Positions 1 through 10,211 of a stretch of DNA of 26,893 nucleotides are shown piece after piece. Within the stretch, counting starts at the first letter, position 1; the number at the start of each line of letters is the position of its first letter. The stretch comes from a virus. The position numbers and the translations under genes were made by a program. Location: the IMG/VR virus record IMGVR_UViG_3300030328_001079, positions 1 to 26,893 of that record; one strand, written 5' to 3'. The notes under the pieces were generated by a model. It was given only the letters and a program-made list of their open reading frames with translations, was not told the DNA's origin and searched no databases.

Positions 1-2016
1 GGTTTAAGTTTAGCTGCGTCATCTGCATTTAATAAACTTACGGAAGGATTCAAATCATCTTTAAGTTTTGTTTCTGATCCTTCAAAAATTGCTCCAACAG
101 GTGGTAGTGTATTTACTCAAACTGGGCAACAAGCTGGTGGTATAAATCCATTTACAGGCGCAACCACAGGGGTGGCTAGAATCCCTAGCACAGTCAATCC
201 ATTTATAGGGACTAGTCCAGTTGGTTTTGGTCAAACAAATGTTTCAGCTCTTTCTGGTAACGTCGGTAATGTTAGTCAAAGCATATCACCTATAGTTCCA
301 AGTGAAGGAGGTGTAGGTACTTTTGTTAAAAGTTCTGCGATTGGAGACTTACCATTATTTAGTGGACCAGGTGCAGAAGCAATTGGTTTACCGTCAACAA
401 CGGTTGGCGATTTAGCTCCAGATTTCATAGCTAAACAATCCCCATTAATGGTTGGTGGTGCAGGACTTCTTTTAAAAGAAGCCGCCACACCTGTACCTCC
501 TCCAGCTCCGTTTGCTCCAATGCAAGGACAAAGCAGAACAATTGATATGAGTAAGTATGGTTATAAAGGTCCACTTGGTCGTGGTGATTATACGTATGCT
601 GATCCAGAGGACATTGCTTATGGTCGAGTCACTCCGGGTTCATATGGTTATCTCGGTGCTAAAGAAGGTGGAACTATTAAACTTCAAAGTGGTGGAGTTG
701 GTAGTGGCATGATGCAGGCTGGACCATACAACCCCGCCATTGAAAAACAAAAAGGTACATTCCGTCCAACAGGTTCTATGGTTGCGCCGACAGCAGCTCC
801 CGGTATTTCTAGCATTGCCCAGACCCAACCAATGATGTCAGTTAGTCCACAAAAGATAGCAGGTCTCGCTCAACCTGTAGCTCCGACTATACCAACAACT
901 AATGTACCTATGGCTCAGCCAAAGGCACCAGCACCTATGCCAATACCTCAACCACAACAACAAAAAGGTGGCATCGAAGAACAAGCGCAACAATTAATAA
1001 ATGATTTACCACAAAAAGATATCAGTGTTAACATTGATCAGATTCGTCAGTTCATTGGATTAGCTGAAGGTGGTAAGGTACCAACAACCGAAAAAGAATT
1101 TGCCAGACTTGGTGTGTATAAAAGACCAGAAGATTATGACACTAAAGATATGAATGTTGGTGGTGAAGTTCCGGGTATGGCTAAACAAGCTCCAGCAGGA
1201 ATCACTGGCCAAAGTTCGAATGTCGATATGTCTGCGGTTAATTATGGTAAATCTGAACCGGGACTACGAAAAAGATTTGATGATGAGATTATAGGCATTT
1301 ATGAAAATATGCTTAGTCGTGAAGGTAGACTTTTAGGACCTATCGGAAGATTAATGGGGCAGACCATGGTAGATCAACAAGGCGATGCTATGTACAAATT
1401 TGCGCAAGACAATAATTTACTTAGAGGTATTGGTGGAAGTTACCAAGGTCCGTTACAAAGAGGTCCGTATCGTTATCCTTCATCAGCAGAAAATTTAGCT
1501 ATGGGTAAAGAAGATGTTTCTAAAATAGGGTATGAAGATGTTAAATATCCAGGAGTTGTAAAAAGAGAAACTGTTTACTATGACCAAGGTGGAGAAGTAC
1601 AGTCCGATGAAACATTACAATCGAATGCATTCGTTATACCAGCAGATGTCGTGGGTCACATAGGTGACGGTTCATCTGATGCTGGTGCTCAAAGATTACA
1701 AAGTTATTTGGGTATGAACCCGCAACAGTACCAAGCGGGTGGGATTATGGCGGGTGAACTACAAGGACCAGGTGGTGGTATGGATGATCTCATCCAGACT
1801 AGCATTGAAGGTAAACGAGCTGCGGCCGTTAGTCCACAAGAATTTGTAGTACCACGAGATATTGTTGCAGAATTAGGACAAGGTAGTTATGATAAAGGAT
1901 CAAATAAATTATACGCATTGATGAGAAACGTACGTAAAACAAAAACAGGAACGACGAAACAACCAGCTGAACTTACAAGAGGTCTAGGACAGTTGATGAG
2001 AACAGCGGTTGCTTGA
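1..2016 (+). CDS. Phage structural protein, 5' end cut by window
   Basis: The reading frame is open from base 1 to the TGA at 2014-2016, so the gene starts left of the window; the GTG at 172 is only an internal codon. The visible 671 residues are rich in Gly, Pro, Gln and Ala, with many GG turns, as in marine phage tail or virion proteins. Two copies of one motif sit in the C-terminal third: FVIPADVVGHIGDGSSDAG (codons near 1630-1690) and FVVPRDIVAELGQGSYDKG (near 1840-1900), each preceded by a Gly-rich stretch and followed by a Leu-rich helix. This [FV]VPxD[VI]V..[LI]GxGSxDxG pattern recurs, as I recall, in uncultured marine phage virion proteins. It lies just before the GNAT-like and injection-protein genes, which supports a late structural role. 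The exact role (tail, adhesin or assembly) is not determined. Confidence 0.7.
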   Translation, partial: GLSLAASSAFNKLTEGFKSSLSFVSDPSKIAPTGGSVFTQTGQQAGGINPFTGATTGVARIPSTVNPFIGTSPVGFGQTNVSALSGNVGNVSQSISPIVPSEGGVGTFVKSSAIGDLPLFSGPGAEAIGLPSTTVGDLAPDFIAKQSPLMVGGAGLLLKEAATPVPPPAPFAPMQGQSRTIDMSKYGYKGPLGRGDYTYADPEDIAYGRVTPGSYGYLGAKEGGTIKLQSGGVGSGMMQAGPYNPAIEKQKGTFRPTGSMVAPTAAPGISSIAQTQPMMSVSPQKIAGLAQPVAPTIPTTNVPMAQPKAPAPMPIPQPQQQKGGIEEQAQQLINDLPQKDISVNIDQIRQFIGLAEGGKVPTTEKEFARLGVYKRPEDYDTKDMNVGGEVPGMAKQAPAGITGQSSNVDMSAVNYGKSEPGLRKRFDDEIIGIYENMLSREGRLLGPIGRLMGQTMVDQQGDAMYKFAQDNNLLRGIGGSYQGPLQRGPYRYPSSAENLAMGKEDVSKIGYEDVKYPGVVKRETVYYDQGGEVQSDETLQSNAFVIPADVVGHIGDGSSDAGAQRLQSYLGMNPQQYQAGGIMAGELQGPGGGMDDLIQTSIEGKRAAAVSPQEFVVPRDIVAELGQGSYDKGSNKLYALMRNVRKTKTGTTKQPAELTRGLGQLMRTAVA

Positions 2017-2434
2017 GGTTGAAGAGGTTAAATCTTTTGATGATATTGAAGAATTGTTTATGTTATTTCCAGTGGAGATTGAACGAATACCGTTTGACAA
2101 TAAATACACACCAGAAATACTTAGACAACACATTGAAACAGGAGTGTTAGGTTTGTTAAGAATAAAACATAATGGTAGAATAATCGCAGGTTATGTAATA
2201 AAAATAAATGTTTATCCAACAGCAAAACGATTATTAGAAATATTGTTTATCTTTGGAAGAAACCTTAACTTTCGTGTGGGTAAACAAATATTTAAGAAGC
2301 TTGAAGACTTAGCTAAAGAATTAAAGTTGGATGGCATAGAATTAACCGGTCGTATGCAATGGAATAAAGTATGCGACAAGCTTGGTTTTGATAACCAACA
2401 ATTTATACAGAGAACAAAATGGCTGACTTATTAA
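2009..2434 (+). CDS. GNAT-like acetyltransferase-fold protein (T7 gp13-like position)
   Basis: This 141-aa protein has the look of a GNAT fold: a strand segment around LLRIKHNGRIIAGYVIKI (about residues 49-66), a helix with GKQIFKKLEDLAKELKLDGIE (about 90-111), and the closing pattern of a residue pair followed by KLGF (about 125-128). The acetyl-CoA loop (Q/RxxGxG/A) is not clear: only FRVGKQIFKK is seen, so catalysis is doubtful. The best start is TTG at 2009, overlapping the previous stop by 8 nt; an ATG at 2060 would cut into the fold. It sits before two large virion proteins, as T7 gene 13 sits before 14-16; T7 gp13 is a small GNAT-like protein needed in virion assembly. I infer an assembly role, with enzyme activity unproven. 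Confidence 0.6.
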   Translation: MLEVEEVKSFDDIEELFMLFPVEIERIPFDNKYTPEILRQHIETGVLGLLRIKHNGRIIAGYVIKINVYPTAKRLLEILFIFGRNLNFRVGKQIFKKLEDLAKELKLDGIELTGRMQWNKVCDKLGFDNQQFIQRTKWLTY

Positions 2435-4449
2435 AACGACTTAAAATTTCTGAACAACAATACGGTGTAGGAATGGAAGATAATCCATTTCATAATGCAT
2501 CCCCTGATGAGTGTATTAATGTATGCTTCGGTGGTAGTGGTGGTGGATCACCTCCTCCCCCTCCTCCTCAGTCAGTCACACAACAAACAAGTAACATACC
2601 CGAATATTTTCAACCGTACTTAGAAAGATTATTTGAAAGAGGCGAAGCTGTTACGACAGAACCGTTTCAAAGATACGAGGGACAAAGACTAGCCACAACA
2701 TCACCACAACAACAAGCGGCCTATCAAGGTGTTGAAGAAATGGTTGGTGGCTATAAACCTTATATAGCTACGGCTGATTTACTTACGGCTCAAGCTGCTC
2801 AACAGTCAACAGACCCTGCGGCTATTGCTGCACGTATGAGTCCATACCAACAAGCTGTTGTTGATATACAAAAAAGAGAAGCTTTACGTGATGCTAATAA
2901 ACTACAACAACAAATCGGAGCATCAGCAGTTGGTGCCGGTGCTTTTGGTGGATCACGACAAGCTTTAGCTGAAACAGAATTAGGTAGACAGACTGGACAA
3001 AGACTAGCTGATATCCAAGCCGTTGGTTCGCAACAAGCTTTCCAACAAGCGATGAATCAGTTGTCTGCTGACAGAGCAGCATCACTTGCGGCTGGTCAAC
3101 AGTTTGCCGGTCTTGGTGCTCAACAACAACAGTTAGGATTGGCGGGGTTAGGTGCGCTTGAAACTGTCGGTGGTACACAACAAGCTCAACAACAAAAAGC
3201 ACTAGACATTGCGTATGAAGATTTTGCCAGAGAGACAACCTATCCACAACAACAGTTACAAGAGATGTCATCTGTACTTCGTGGATTTAATTTACCAGTA
3301 TCGACATACACAACCTCACAAGCACAACAAGCTCCACCAACATTCGGACAACAAGCAGCTGGTCTTGGTCTAGGTGCACTAGGTATCTATGGTGCGGGTA
3401 AAGGTGTAGGACTATTCGCTGGTGGTGGTGATGTCCCTGATAATCCGGGTATTAAAAAGTTAGCTGCCAAAGCTCCACAAGTTGTAGAGAATATGGGCTT
3501 TGATCCACAAGAAGTTATGAATGCTTATATGGGTGGTAAGATTAACTTTCAAAAAGGTATGAGTGTTTATGGTGATTTGGAAGAAGAAGAAGAAGAAGAA
3601 GAAAGTCCATTTAGTCAAGATATTAAAAAAATTGGACAAAGAGCTTTAGGAAGATTTGGAGATGTAAAAAGCACACTTGGAAATATACCTATAAAAGCAA
3701 GAAATTATTTTCTTAATCCAATCGATAAACCCGAAGAATTATTTAAAACAACAGCTGACAAAGAAGCTGAAACGAAAAAGACTGAAGACACTACAGTACC
3801 TCCGGCAACAGACGAGGAGACAGGTGGAAAATCGGGTCCTTTTGTACAAGATCAAATTGATAGTTTGCTTTCCGCAGAGGGAGAAAAAGGCACAGCCATG
3901 GCTGACTTAAAAAAACTATTAGCCGAAGATAAACGTGATGCGGAAGATGCCGGTATACAGCAGGCGATTGCCGGATTACAAGCTGTTGTTGAAGGAGAGA
4001 ACATCAGAACTGGTAGAGTTCCATTAGGAGAAATGGGTGAACGAATTGCTGGTGTTGGTAAATCTTTCAAAGGTATTGAAGATACTAAACGAAGCATAGC
4101 CAAAGATAAAATTGCAAACACAGCTTTATTAGCTGGTCTTGAACAACAAGAAGCTAAACGACTTTCAGGAGTTGGTGCAGCTAAAGCTCAGATGGTTTTC
4201 GAGATGTATAAACTTGGTGCTGAACAACAAGCTTCGGCTCTAGAGGCTGTAATGGGTGATGGTGGTGGCCTAATGTTATTAAGATCAGACATAGAAAACG
4301 GGACTGATAATTTTGGAAAACTATTAAATACTATTGCTGAAAAAATGGGTGGCGGACCAAGTGTAAAAGATGGTTTACTACTTGGCGAAAGCCCGTCTAA
4401 AGTTAAGTATACAAAAGAAATTGATGCTACCGGTCAAACCGGAGAATAG
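2419..4449 (+). CDS. Gln/Ala-rich internal virion protein (T7 gp14-like position)
   Basis: This is a 676-aa protein. After a short N-terminal segment comes a Gly/Ser and poly-Pro linker (about residues 38-54), then a domain beginning NIPEYFQPYLERLFERGE, then a long Gln/Ala-rich helical region (about 100-300) with SPYQQAVVDIQKREA and GAGAFGGSRQALAE. Such segments are, as I recall, common in virion proteins of marine podoviruses. A Gly-rich hydrophobic patch follows (about 310-340), then a run of Glu at about 390-397 and a charged helical C-terminal half. It overlaps the upstream GNAT-like gene by 16 nt and stops 2 nt before the 1910-aa gene. By position and composition it fits an ejected core protein that could interact with the host envelope. 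Function is inferred from context only. Confidence 0.65.
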   Translation: MADLLKRLKISEQQYGVGMEDNPFHNASPDECINVCFGGSGGGSPPPPPPQSVTQQTSNIPEYFQPYLERLFERGEAVTTEPFQRYEGQRLATTSPQQQAAYQGVEEMVGGYKPYIATADLLTAQAAQQSTDPAAIAARMSPYQQAVVDIQKREALRDANKLQQQIGASAVGAGAFGGSRQALAETELGRQTGQRLADIQAVGSQQAFQQAMNQLSADRAASLAAGQQFAGLGAQQQQLGLAGLGALETVGGTQQAQQQKALDIAYEDFARETTYPQQQLQEMSSVLRGFNLPVSTYTTSQAQQAPPTFGQQAAGLGLGALGIYGAGKGVGLFAGGGDVPDNPGIKKLAAKAPQVVENMGFDPQEVMNAYMGGKINFQKGMSVYGDLEEEEEEEESPFSQDIKKIGQRALGRFGDVKSTLGNIPIKARNYFLNPIDKPEELFKTTADKEAETKKTEDTTVPPATDEETGGKSGPFVQDQIDSLLSAEGEKGTAMADLKKLLAEDKRDAEDAGIQQAIAGLQAVVEGENIRTGRVPLGEMGERIAGVGKSFKGIEDTKRSIAKDKIANTALLAGLEQQEAKRLSGVGAAKAQMVFEMYKLGAEQQASALEAVMGDGGGLMLLRSDIENGTDNFGKLLNTIAEKMGGGPSVKDGLLLGESPSKVKYTKEIDATGQTGE

Positions 4450-4451
4450 AC

Positions 4452-7400
4452 ATGGCTCAGTATATAAACTATGGTGGATACGGTAGAATAAAATTTAGCG
4501 ACAAAGCCACTGACGAACAAATCCAAGAATACGTAAACAAAAATTACAAAGCCATTGAGAATCGTTTTGATGTTCCGCACTCAAGTCCGGAAGGTTTCTT
4601 TTCATCTATGCTTCCCGACTCTCTCGAACGTGGTATTCTTAATCTTAAAAAATCTTTTAATGTTCATCAATTAAATTTTGGAATCAACACTCCTGACGAA
4701 GCGCTGTACGACATCCGTCGTTACAATCAAAGAGCAGCTGACATACCTATGAACTCTGACGATCAAACTACGTTGACTAAGATTGTCAAAGCAAAATCAG
4801 CGGGTGATGCTTTCTCAGCTTTTTTGGATAATCCCGGTGTAATTTTTCCTGTGCTGGGAGAATCAATTGGTCAGTATTTACCAACTCTTGCTGTGGGTGC
4901 AGCTCCACCTTTGTTATTTGTAAGAGGTTTGGGTGGTCAAATGTTAGCAGCACTAGGAACCGGTACAGGTAGTGGGGCAACAGAGTATGGGGGTGCTGTG
5001 CTTGATGCATTAGCCGATGCCGGAGTGGATACTGATGACAGTTACGAAATGATTAAAGCTTTTAATGACCCACAAAAAATGGACGAAGCAAGAGAGTATG
5101 GGTTAGCCAGAGGTTTACCTATTGGTGCTTTTGATTCGTTGTCATTTGGGATGGCTGGTTTACTAACACGAGCTATTAAAGATTCAGGCAAAAAAATATT
5201 AGGTAGTCAGTTTGCGACAACACTTGGTGCCAGTAGTGCAGAGATTGCACAAGGTGGATCATTAGGTGCATTAGGAGAATATGTTGCACAGATAGCTGCT
5301 GATGGTGAAGTGACATCGCCCGGCTCAATACTTTTAGAAGGATTTGCCGAAGGTCCTTTAGGTATTGTTGAAGCTGGTATAAATTTACGTAAAGGTTACA
5401 AGATTAAACCTGACTCAGATGTAGGTCAGGATGGGACACCAGAGGGCGATGATGGTCAGCCAACAACCACACCACAGCTTGAACAAGATCCTGTGGTCAA
5501 GATGGATGAAACTCAAAAAAAGATAAACATCCTTAACATTCAAGCTAAAATATTTGAAAACTTATACAACAAAACTAAACAATCTACAGCTGATGGTGTT
5601 GGTGGTGAACGTATTGATCCTAAAGAAATTAGAGAAGAATCTTTAGATCCTTATGAATTAAAATTTTTAGAGGACATGGGTCAAAAAGGTGATGAACTTG
5701 AAGCTCAAATTTATAATAGTTTAGTTGAAAAAAATATTCTTAATGTTGAGTCTATTGTTAATGAAAAAGGAGAAACAGTTGTAGAGTATTTAACATTCTC
5801 TCCTTTTGATACAAAGACAATAAACGATTTAAAAAAACGTGAGGCCCAGGCTAAAAAGAAAAAACCAAAGATGGTTAATATAAAACCATCTAAATTAAAA
5901 TATCCATTTAACTTTAACAAACTAAAGAAGACTAAACGATCAGCTATAATTGCTGGTGTTGAAGCCACTAGTCCTACAGAGTTTAATAAAAAGTTTAAAG
6001 AAAGATACGGTGAGCTGCCAAGTATCGATCAACTAAAAGCATTTACTGCATCTTTAAATGCAACTCCGCAAGTTGTTCTTGATGAACAGGCAGAGAGTTC
6101 TTTAATTCCGTTAACAGAAACATTAGACATTACTGATAAGTCTTTATTAAATGATTTACAAAAGTCTTTTAATTCATTTAAAGAAAAGAAAACACAGGAT
6201 GAGAATGTAGAAGCTAAAGTTTTAAACGAAAGAGTTAGAAAGTTTGAAACAAAAGATTCTCGTTCTCCTGGTTTGGTTGAATATCTTATAGACACCTTAC
6301 GTACCAAACTGGGTCAACGAGTGCCTACAAAAATAATACAAGACCAGAACGGTACAACGCAGGGTCAGGTTCAAAAGGTTGCATTAAGCGGAAGAAGTTT
6401 TCTTGACCAAGCCACTGGTGAACCAAGAGGTATACCGGGTCCGGGTTCTGTGTTTGCAGCTATTGACAATGGTAATCCAGATAACAACAGAATATTTATG
6501 ACAGAAGCTGAAGCTGAAACATATTTAAAAAACAAATTAAAACAAAGAAAAATAAATTTAAATGTAGTTGAAACAAACCTTACCCCCAATCTTCCAATAG
6601 ATAATTTTACAGAAAATGTAAAAAAAGAAATTGAAAGAATTCTAAGAAATAATCCCGATATATTTTATAAGGTCAATGGTAATGATGATATTTTAGAAAT
6701 GAATTTTGGTGAACGACTAGAGCAGATAGATTCTGAGATTGTGCCTGAATTTAAATTAGCTAAAATTCAAAACTTAATAGCTAGGGGTAGGAAAACAGAG
6801 GCATCAAGCCTCATGCCAAATCTTAATCCCGAACCTGAACTAGAGGCAACAGGTTTATCTCAAGATGATAAAGATATAAATCTTTTAAGAAGTGCCGGAA
6901 TTAGTAGTGAACCTGAAGTTAATAAAGCTGACTATGAAGAAAGAGAAATAAACAAAGAGCCAGCAAAAAAACTATCTCCACCCGAAGTTGAAGATCAAAG
7001 AAACTTCATTGACAAAGCTGTTGATACATTAAAATCTTTTGCGGGAAATGTTAATCTAAACTTTTTTAAACCTTACTTTAATAGTGCTTATCACTTATCT
7101 GAAAAAAGCAAACCAATAGCACGATTGACAAATATTCTTGAGAAAAGAGCAGCCATGAGGGCTAAGATATTTGAACAACTACAACGTATTGTAGGGGAAA
7201 AGTTTAACAATATAGATGATGATCAAGCGGGTATGGTTGGTAAAGTAGCTGTGTTTGCCAGAGCCGCACAAATACAAATTAAACCAGGATCTCCGTTTAG
7301 AATATCGGATACTGAAATATTTATTCCGGCCTCAGCTATGTTAAGTGATAAACCTGGGGTAGGCGGAAAGAAAATAAAAGAAATTGTACCAAGAATGTTT

Positions 7401-10184
7401 CCTGTTCCGGAAGCAGGTATACGATTAACAGGCGATGAAGTTGTAGCTTATGATGCTTTATTAGAAATGGGTAAGTTTGAAAGAGATTTAATGATAGAAC
7501 AATCTTTGGATGATATGTCCGCTAATCTATCAGACCCGAGCTTAGGGCTGTTGTTTAAAACTACAAATCTAACATCAGCCGATGCAATTAATAATCTAGC
7601 CAACACTATGTTAGAAACATTAACTAATTCTGACTTGACAATATCTGATATTGATGCAAGTCAAATTCAAAGAACAGCTGAAAGATTAAAAAATATAGCA
7701 AAGACTTATGACTCCACATATTTTCCATTAAGCCGAACCGGTGATAAGTTTGTCTCAGTCACTCAATATAAATTAAAACCGGCTAAGAAATCTATTGTGT
7801 ATATCATGCAAAAAGGTGGTCAGACCGAAGAAATTAATGCAGGCACATTAAATCCAAAGTTTGCTAAGAGAAAATTAAATGACTATAGACAAATGGGATG
7901 GACTCTTATTGATACTGTAGAACAAAAAGGTAAAGATAGATTAGTAAAAGAGACATTATTTTGGAGAGCTTTTGAAACTAAAGGCGGTGTTGATGTTAAT
8001 CAAATGAGAGTAGCAAATCAAATTGATAAAGAATTAAAACAAATGTATCCGCCTGATGAAACTATAATTAATCCTGAGACAGGCGAAGCTGTGAATAGAT
8101 ATATGTTTAGTGGTGTACAGGATAATACATATAACACTATGAAAAAATATTTACCTGATGATTTCTTTACAGCTATGGATTCATTCATGCAGCTACATCC
8201 TGATTTGTTTCCTGCCGGAACGAAACCAGAGATTATTGAAAAACTACAGGAGTTAGAAAAGAAAAAAGGACTACCTTCATTTTTAACTCAAGGTTTTATG
8301 ATACCCGGATTTGATTTTAAAGATACAAAAGATGCACTTGTTAAACATATGAATTCTTTTGCAACATGGGATGCTGGTTTTACATTTGATAGTCGTTTAA
8401 ATAAAGCCTTAGCAGCTAATGATTACAACAGTAGTGAGGCTAAGTACAGGGATGCTTTAGTTAACTATCTTGATACTGATCCGTTTGAGTACCAAGGATT
8501 TAGACAACTTGCATTCTTATATTATTTAACTGATGTGAGTGCAGCTTCAATGAACTTATTTCAAAGTATACCAGCTGGTGTGTACATTGGTAGCTATGCT
8601 GGCCTTCGTAAAGCTGCAAAAGGACAAATTAAAGCAATGGGTAAATTAGCTAAGGCTATAAAATTTAATCCAAAGACTGACAATCAAATTAGTTTTGATG
8701 CTCTCAAAAAAATGTATGGTAAGACTATTCCTATATTCAATGACCCTGATCAATTGTTAGGAACTGTTATGAATCCTAGCCGTGCTAATGAATACTTAGC
8801 AAGCGAGACATCAGCGCTAATGCGAAACACTAAAAATATTTATGGACAAAAAGGATTTGCAAATAAACTAGACCGATCCGTTAGACTAGCTGGACTTATG
8901 TTTACAACAACAGAGGCAGCTAACAGATTATCTACATACATTAATAACTATGAGTTAACGAATGACTTTGATGTTTTGCGTAGAGCAATTAAAGCAGGTA
9001 TGAATAACGAATTATTTAAAACCAGATTGTTAGATCTTAATTTAAATCCTGACACCATCTTAGATACCTTTGAAGATTTAAAAACTAACAAAGACATCCG
9101 TCAAAAACTTCAACACTTAACATCTCAGATGGCTGTGGAGGAAACCCAGTTCTTGTATGGTCGACATGTGAAACCAAGAATTAGTAGAGGGTTAGGTGCC
9201 TTGTTCTTTCAGTTTACTGAATACCCAACTATGATGTTAGAATTTTTAGGAAGATTATCCCGTAGACCAGGCGGTAAAAGAGCAGTAGCTATCTATCTTG
9301 GTGCTTTAATTGCTACGTCCGGCTTTATGGGCTTACCGTTTGTTACAGATTTATCTGAACTTTACGAACTTGTTACAAAGAAAAATGTTAAGAGAGAGCT
9401 TTTCCAAGTTATAGGCGAGGCAACCAATCCCCGTATGGCTGAGGCTTTAATGTTAGGTATGTCAAGAACTCTAACTAAAACAGACATTGGTGGTCGTGTT
9501 GGTTTAGGTACACACCCTATCAGTGGAGGTATTATAGATATTTTAAAAGGACAGACAGGGCCATCAAGAATAAACATACCAGCGATTAGTGTCTTTCAAC
9601 AAATGACAGATGCTTACATGTATGCCGGTGTAGATGAAAATGGTTTAGCTCTTGCTTCATTATTACCGAAGCTGTTATCTGGTCCAATCAAGGGTAGCTT
9701 AATGTACACTCAAGGTTACAAAACCAGGAACGGAGAGATGGTTGTGTTACCAAAAGATGTTAGTGGTTTTGATGCTATCATGACAGCTACTGGTTTTTCT
9801 CCGGCAGACATAGCTAGAGAACGAGAGGCTATATGGATGGCTCGAAGTTTAAAAGATGTGGCTGCACCAATGCGCCGAAAATTTTACAGACGAATTCAAA
9901 AACATCAAGGTCGTTACTATAGAGCTTTGGAAAGAGGTGACCAATCAACAGCCAAATCTGCATTAAAAGATATAGAAGATGTTTATTTTGATTTAGAAGA
10001 ATACAATCAAAACCAAATTGCTAAAGGTAATATAGCTGCCAGAATTAAATTAAGAAATGATACTATTCAAACCAACACTGCTAACGAGTTGTATGGTATA
10101 AACGAAACACTTTCTGATCTACCATCTGATGTTGAGTACCAAGCAAGAGAGGTTTTAAAATTCTTCCCAAGAGGTGTTGACTAA
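4452..10184 (+). CDS. Very large internal virion / DNA-ejection protein
   Basis: This 1910-aa protein starts with MAQYINYGGYGRIKFSDKAT, a short N-terminal motif followed by DEQIQEYV, resembling starts of other phage core proteins. Residues about 125-175 are hydrophobic and Gly-rich (GVIFPVLGESIGQYLPTLAVG), a likely membrane-active segment. The middle (about 320-850) is Lys/Glu-rich and low in hydrophobics. The C-terminal third is helical, with SAASMNLFQSIPAGVYIGSY (about 1360-1380), FFQFTEYPTMMLEFLGRL (about 1590-1610) and a hydrophobic helix KRAVAIYLGALIATSGFMG. This SAAxxNLxQ-type region recalls C-terminal domains of other giant phage ejection proteins. No lytic transglycosylase motif is evident. 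Its length is more than that of T7 gp16 (1318 aa), and its place after the gp13- and gp14-like genes suggests a fused gp15/gp16 role. That role is inferred. Confidence 0.65.
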   Translation: MAQYINYGGYGRIKFSDKATDEQIQEYVNKNYKAIENRFDVPHSSPEGFFSSMLPDSLERGILNLKKSFNVHQLNFGINTPDEALYDIRRYNQRAADIPMNSDDQTTLTKIVKAKSAGDAFSAFLDNPGVIFPVLGESIGQYLPTLAVGAAPPLLFVRGLGGQMLAALGTGTGSGATEYGGAVLDALADAGVDTDDSYEMIKAFNDPQKMDEAREYGLARGLPIGAFDSLSFGMAGLLTRAIKDSGKKILGSQFATTLGASSAEIAQGGSLGALGEYVAQIAADGEVTSPGSILLEGFAEGPLGIVEAGINLRKGYKIKPDSDVGQDGTPEGDDGQPTTTPQLEQDPVVKMDETQKKINILNIQAKIFENLYNKTKQSTADGVGGERIDPKEIREESLDPYELKFLEDMGQKGDELEAQIYNSLVEKNILNVESIVNEKGETVVEYLTFSPFDTKTINDLKKREAQAKKKKPKMVNIKPSKLKYPFNFNKLKKTKRSAIIAGVEATSPTEFNKKFKERYGELPSIDQLKAFTASLNATPQVVLDEQAESSLIPLTETLDITDKSLLNDLQKSFNSFKEKKTQDENVEAKVLNERVRKFETKDSRSPGLVEYLIDTLRTKLGQRVPTKIIQDQNGTTQGQVQKVALSGRSFLDQATGEPRGIPGPGSVFAAIDNGNPDNNRIFMTEAEAETYLKNKLKQRKINLNVVETNLTPNLPIDNFTENVKKEIERILRNNPDIFYKVNGNDDILEMNFGERLEQIDSEIVPEFKLAKIQNLIARGRKTEASSLMPNLNPEPELEATGLSQDDKDINLLRSAGISSEPEVNKADYEEREINKEPAKKLSPPEVEDQRNFIDKAVDTLKSFAGNVNLNFFKPYFNSAYHLSEKSKPIARLTNILEKRAAMRAKIFEQLQRIVGEKFNNIDDDQAGMVGKVAVFARAAQIQIKPGSPFRISDTEIFIPASAMLSDKPGVGGKKIKEIVPRMFPVPEAGIRLTGDEVVAYDALLEMGKFERDLMIEQSLDDMSANLSDPSLGLLFKTTNLTSADAINNLANTMLETLTNSDLTISDIDASQIQRTAERLKNIAKTYDSTYFPLSRTGDKFVSVTQYKLKPAKKSIVYIMQKGGQTEEINAGTLNPKFAKRKLNDYRQMGWTLIDTVEQKGKDRLVKETLFWRAFETKGGVDVNQMRVANQIDKELKQMYPPDETIINPETGEAVNRYMFSGVQDNTYNTMKKYLPDDFFTAMDSFMQLHPDLFPAGTKPEIIEKLQELEKKKGLPSFLTQGFMIPGFDFKDTKDALVKHMNSFATWDAGFTFDSRLNKALAANDYNSSEAKYRDALVNYLDTDPFEYQGFRQLAFLYYLTDVSAASMNLFQSIPAGVYIGSYAGLRKAAKGQIKAMGKLAKAIKFNPKTDNQISFDALKKMYGKTIPIFNDPDQLLGTVMNPSRANEYLASETSALMRNTKNIYGQKGFANKLDRSVRLAGLMFTTTEAANRLSTYINNYELTNDFDVLRRAIKAGMNNELFKTRLLDLNLNPDTILDTFEDLKTNKDIRQKLQHLTSQMAVEETQFLYGRHVKPRISRGLGALFFQFTEYPTMMLEFLGRLSRRPGGKRAVAIYLGALIATSGFMGLPFVTDLSELYELVTKKNVKRELFQVIGEATNPRMAEALMLGMSRTLTKTDIGGRVGLGTHPISGGIIDILKGQTGPSRINIPAISVFQQMTDAYMYAGVDENGLALASLLPKLLSGPIKGSLMYTQGYKTRNGEMVVLPKDVSGFDAIMTATGFSPADIAREREAIWMARSLKDVAAPMRRKFYRRIQKHQGRYYRALERGDQSTAKSALKDIEDVYFDLEEYNQNQIAKGNIAARIKLRNDTIQTNTANELYGINETLSDLPSDVEYQAREVLKFFPRGVD

Positions 10185-10204
10185 CCCTGACTAAAGTATA
10201 TATT
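10177..10204 (+). promoter_or_regulatory. Candidate sigma70-type promoter for the glycosyltransferase operon
   Basis: TTGACT at 10177-10182 and TATATT at 10199-10204 are separated by 16 nt, each matching 5 of 6 consensus bases. The -35 overlaps the end of the 1910-aa gene. A start site 6-9 nt past the -10 falls at 10210-10213, on the ATG at 10212, so the transcript may be leaderless. AT-rich sequence raises the chance of a false match. Confidence 0.4.
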
Positions 10205-10211
10205 TAAATTT

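Noticed and set aside
2894-3271. 125-aa minus-strand frame inside the Gln/Ala-rich virion gene
   Set aside because: Composition reflects the antisense of CAA-rich repeats; no ribosome site, promoter or plausible neighbour.
3585-3603. GAAGAAGAA run as a possible slippage or repeat site
   Set aside because: It only encodes an in-frame Glu run in the virion protein, with no alternative frame of interest beyond it.
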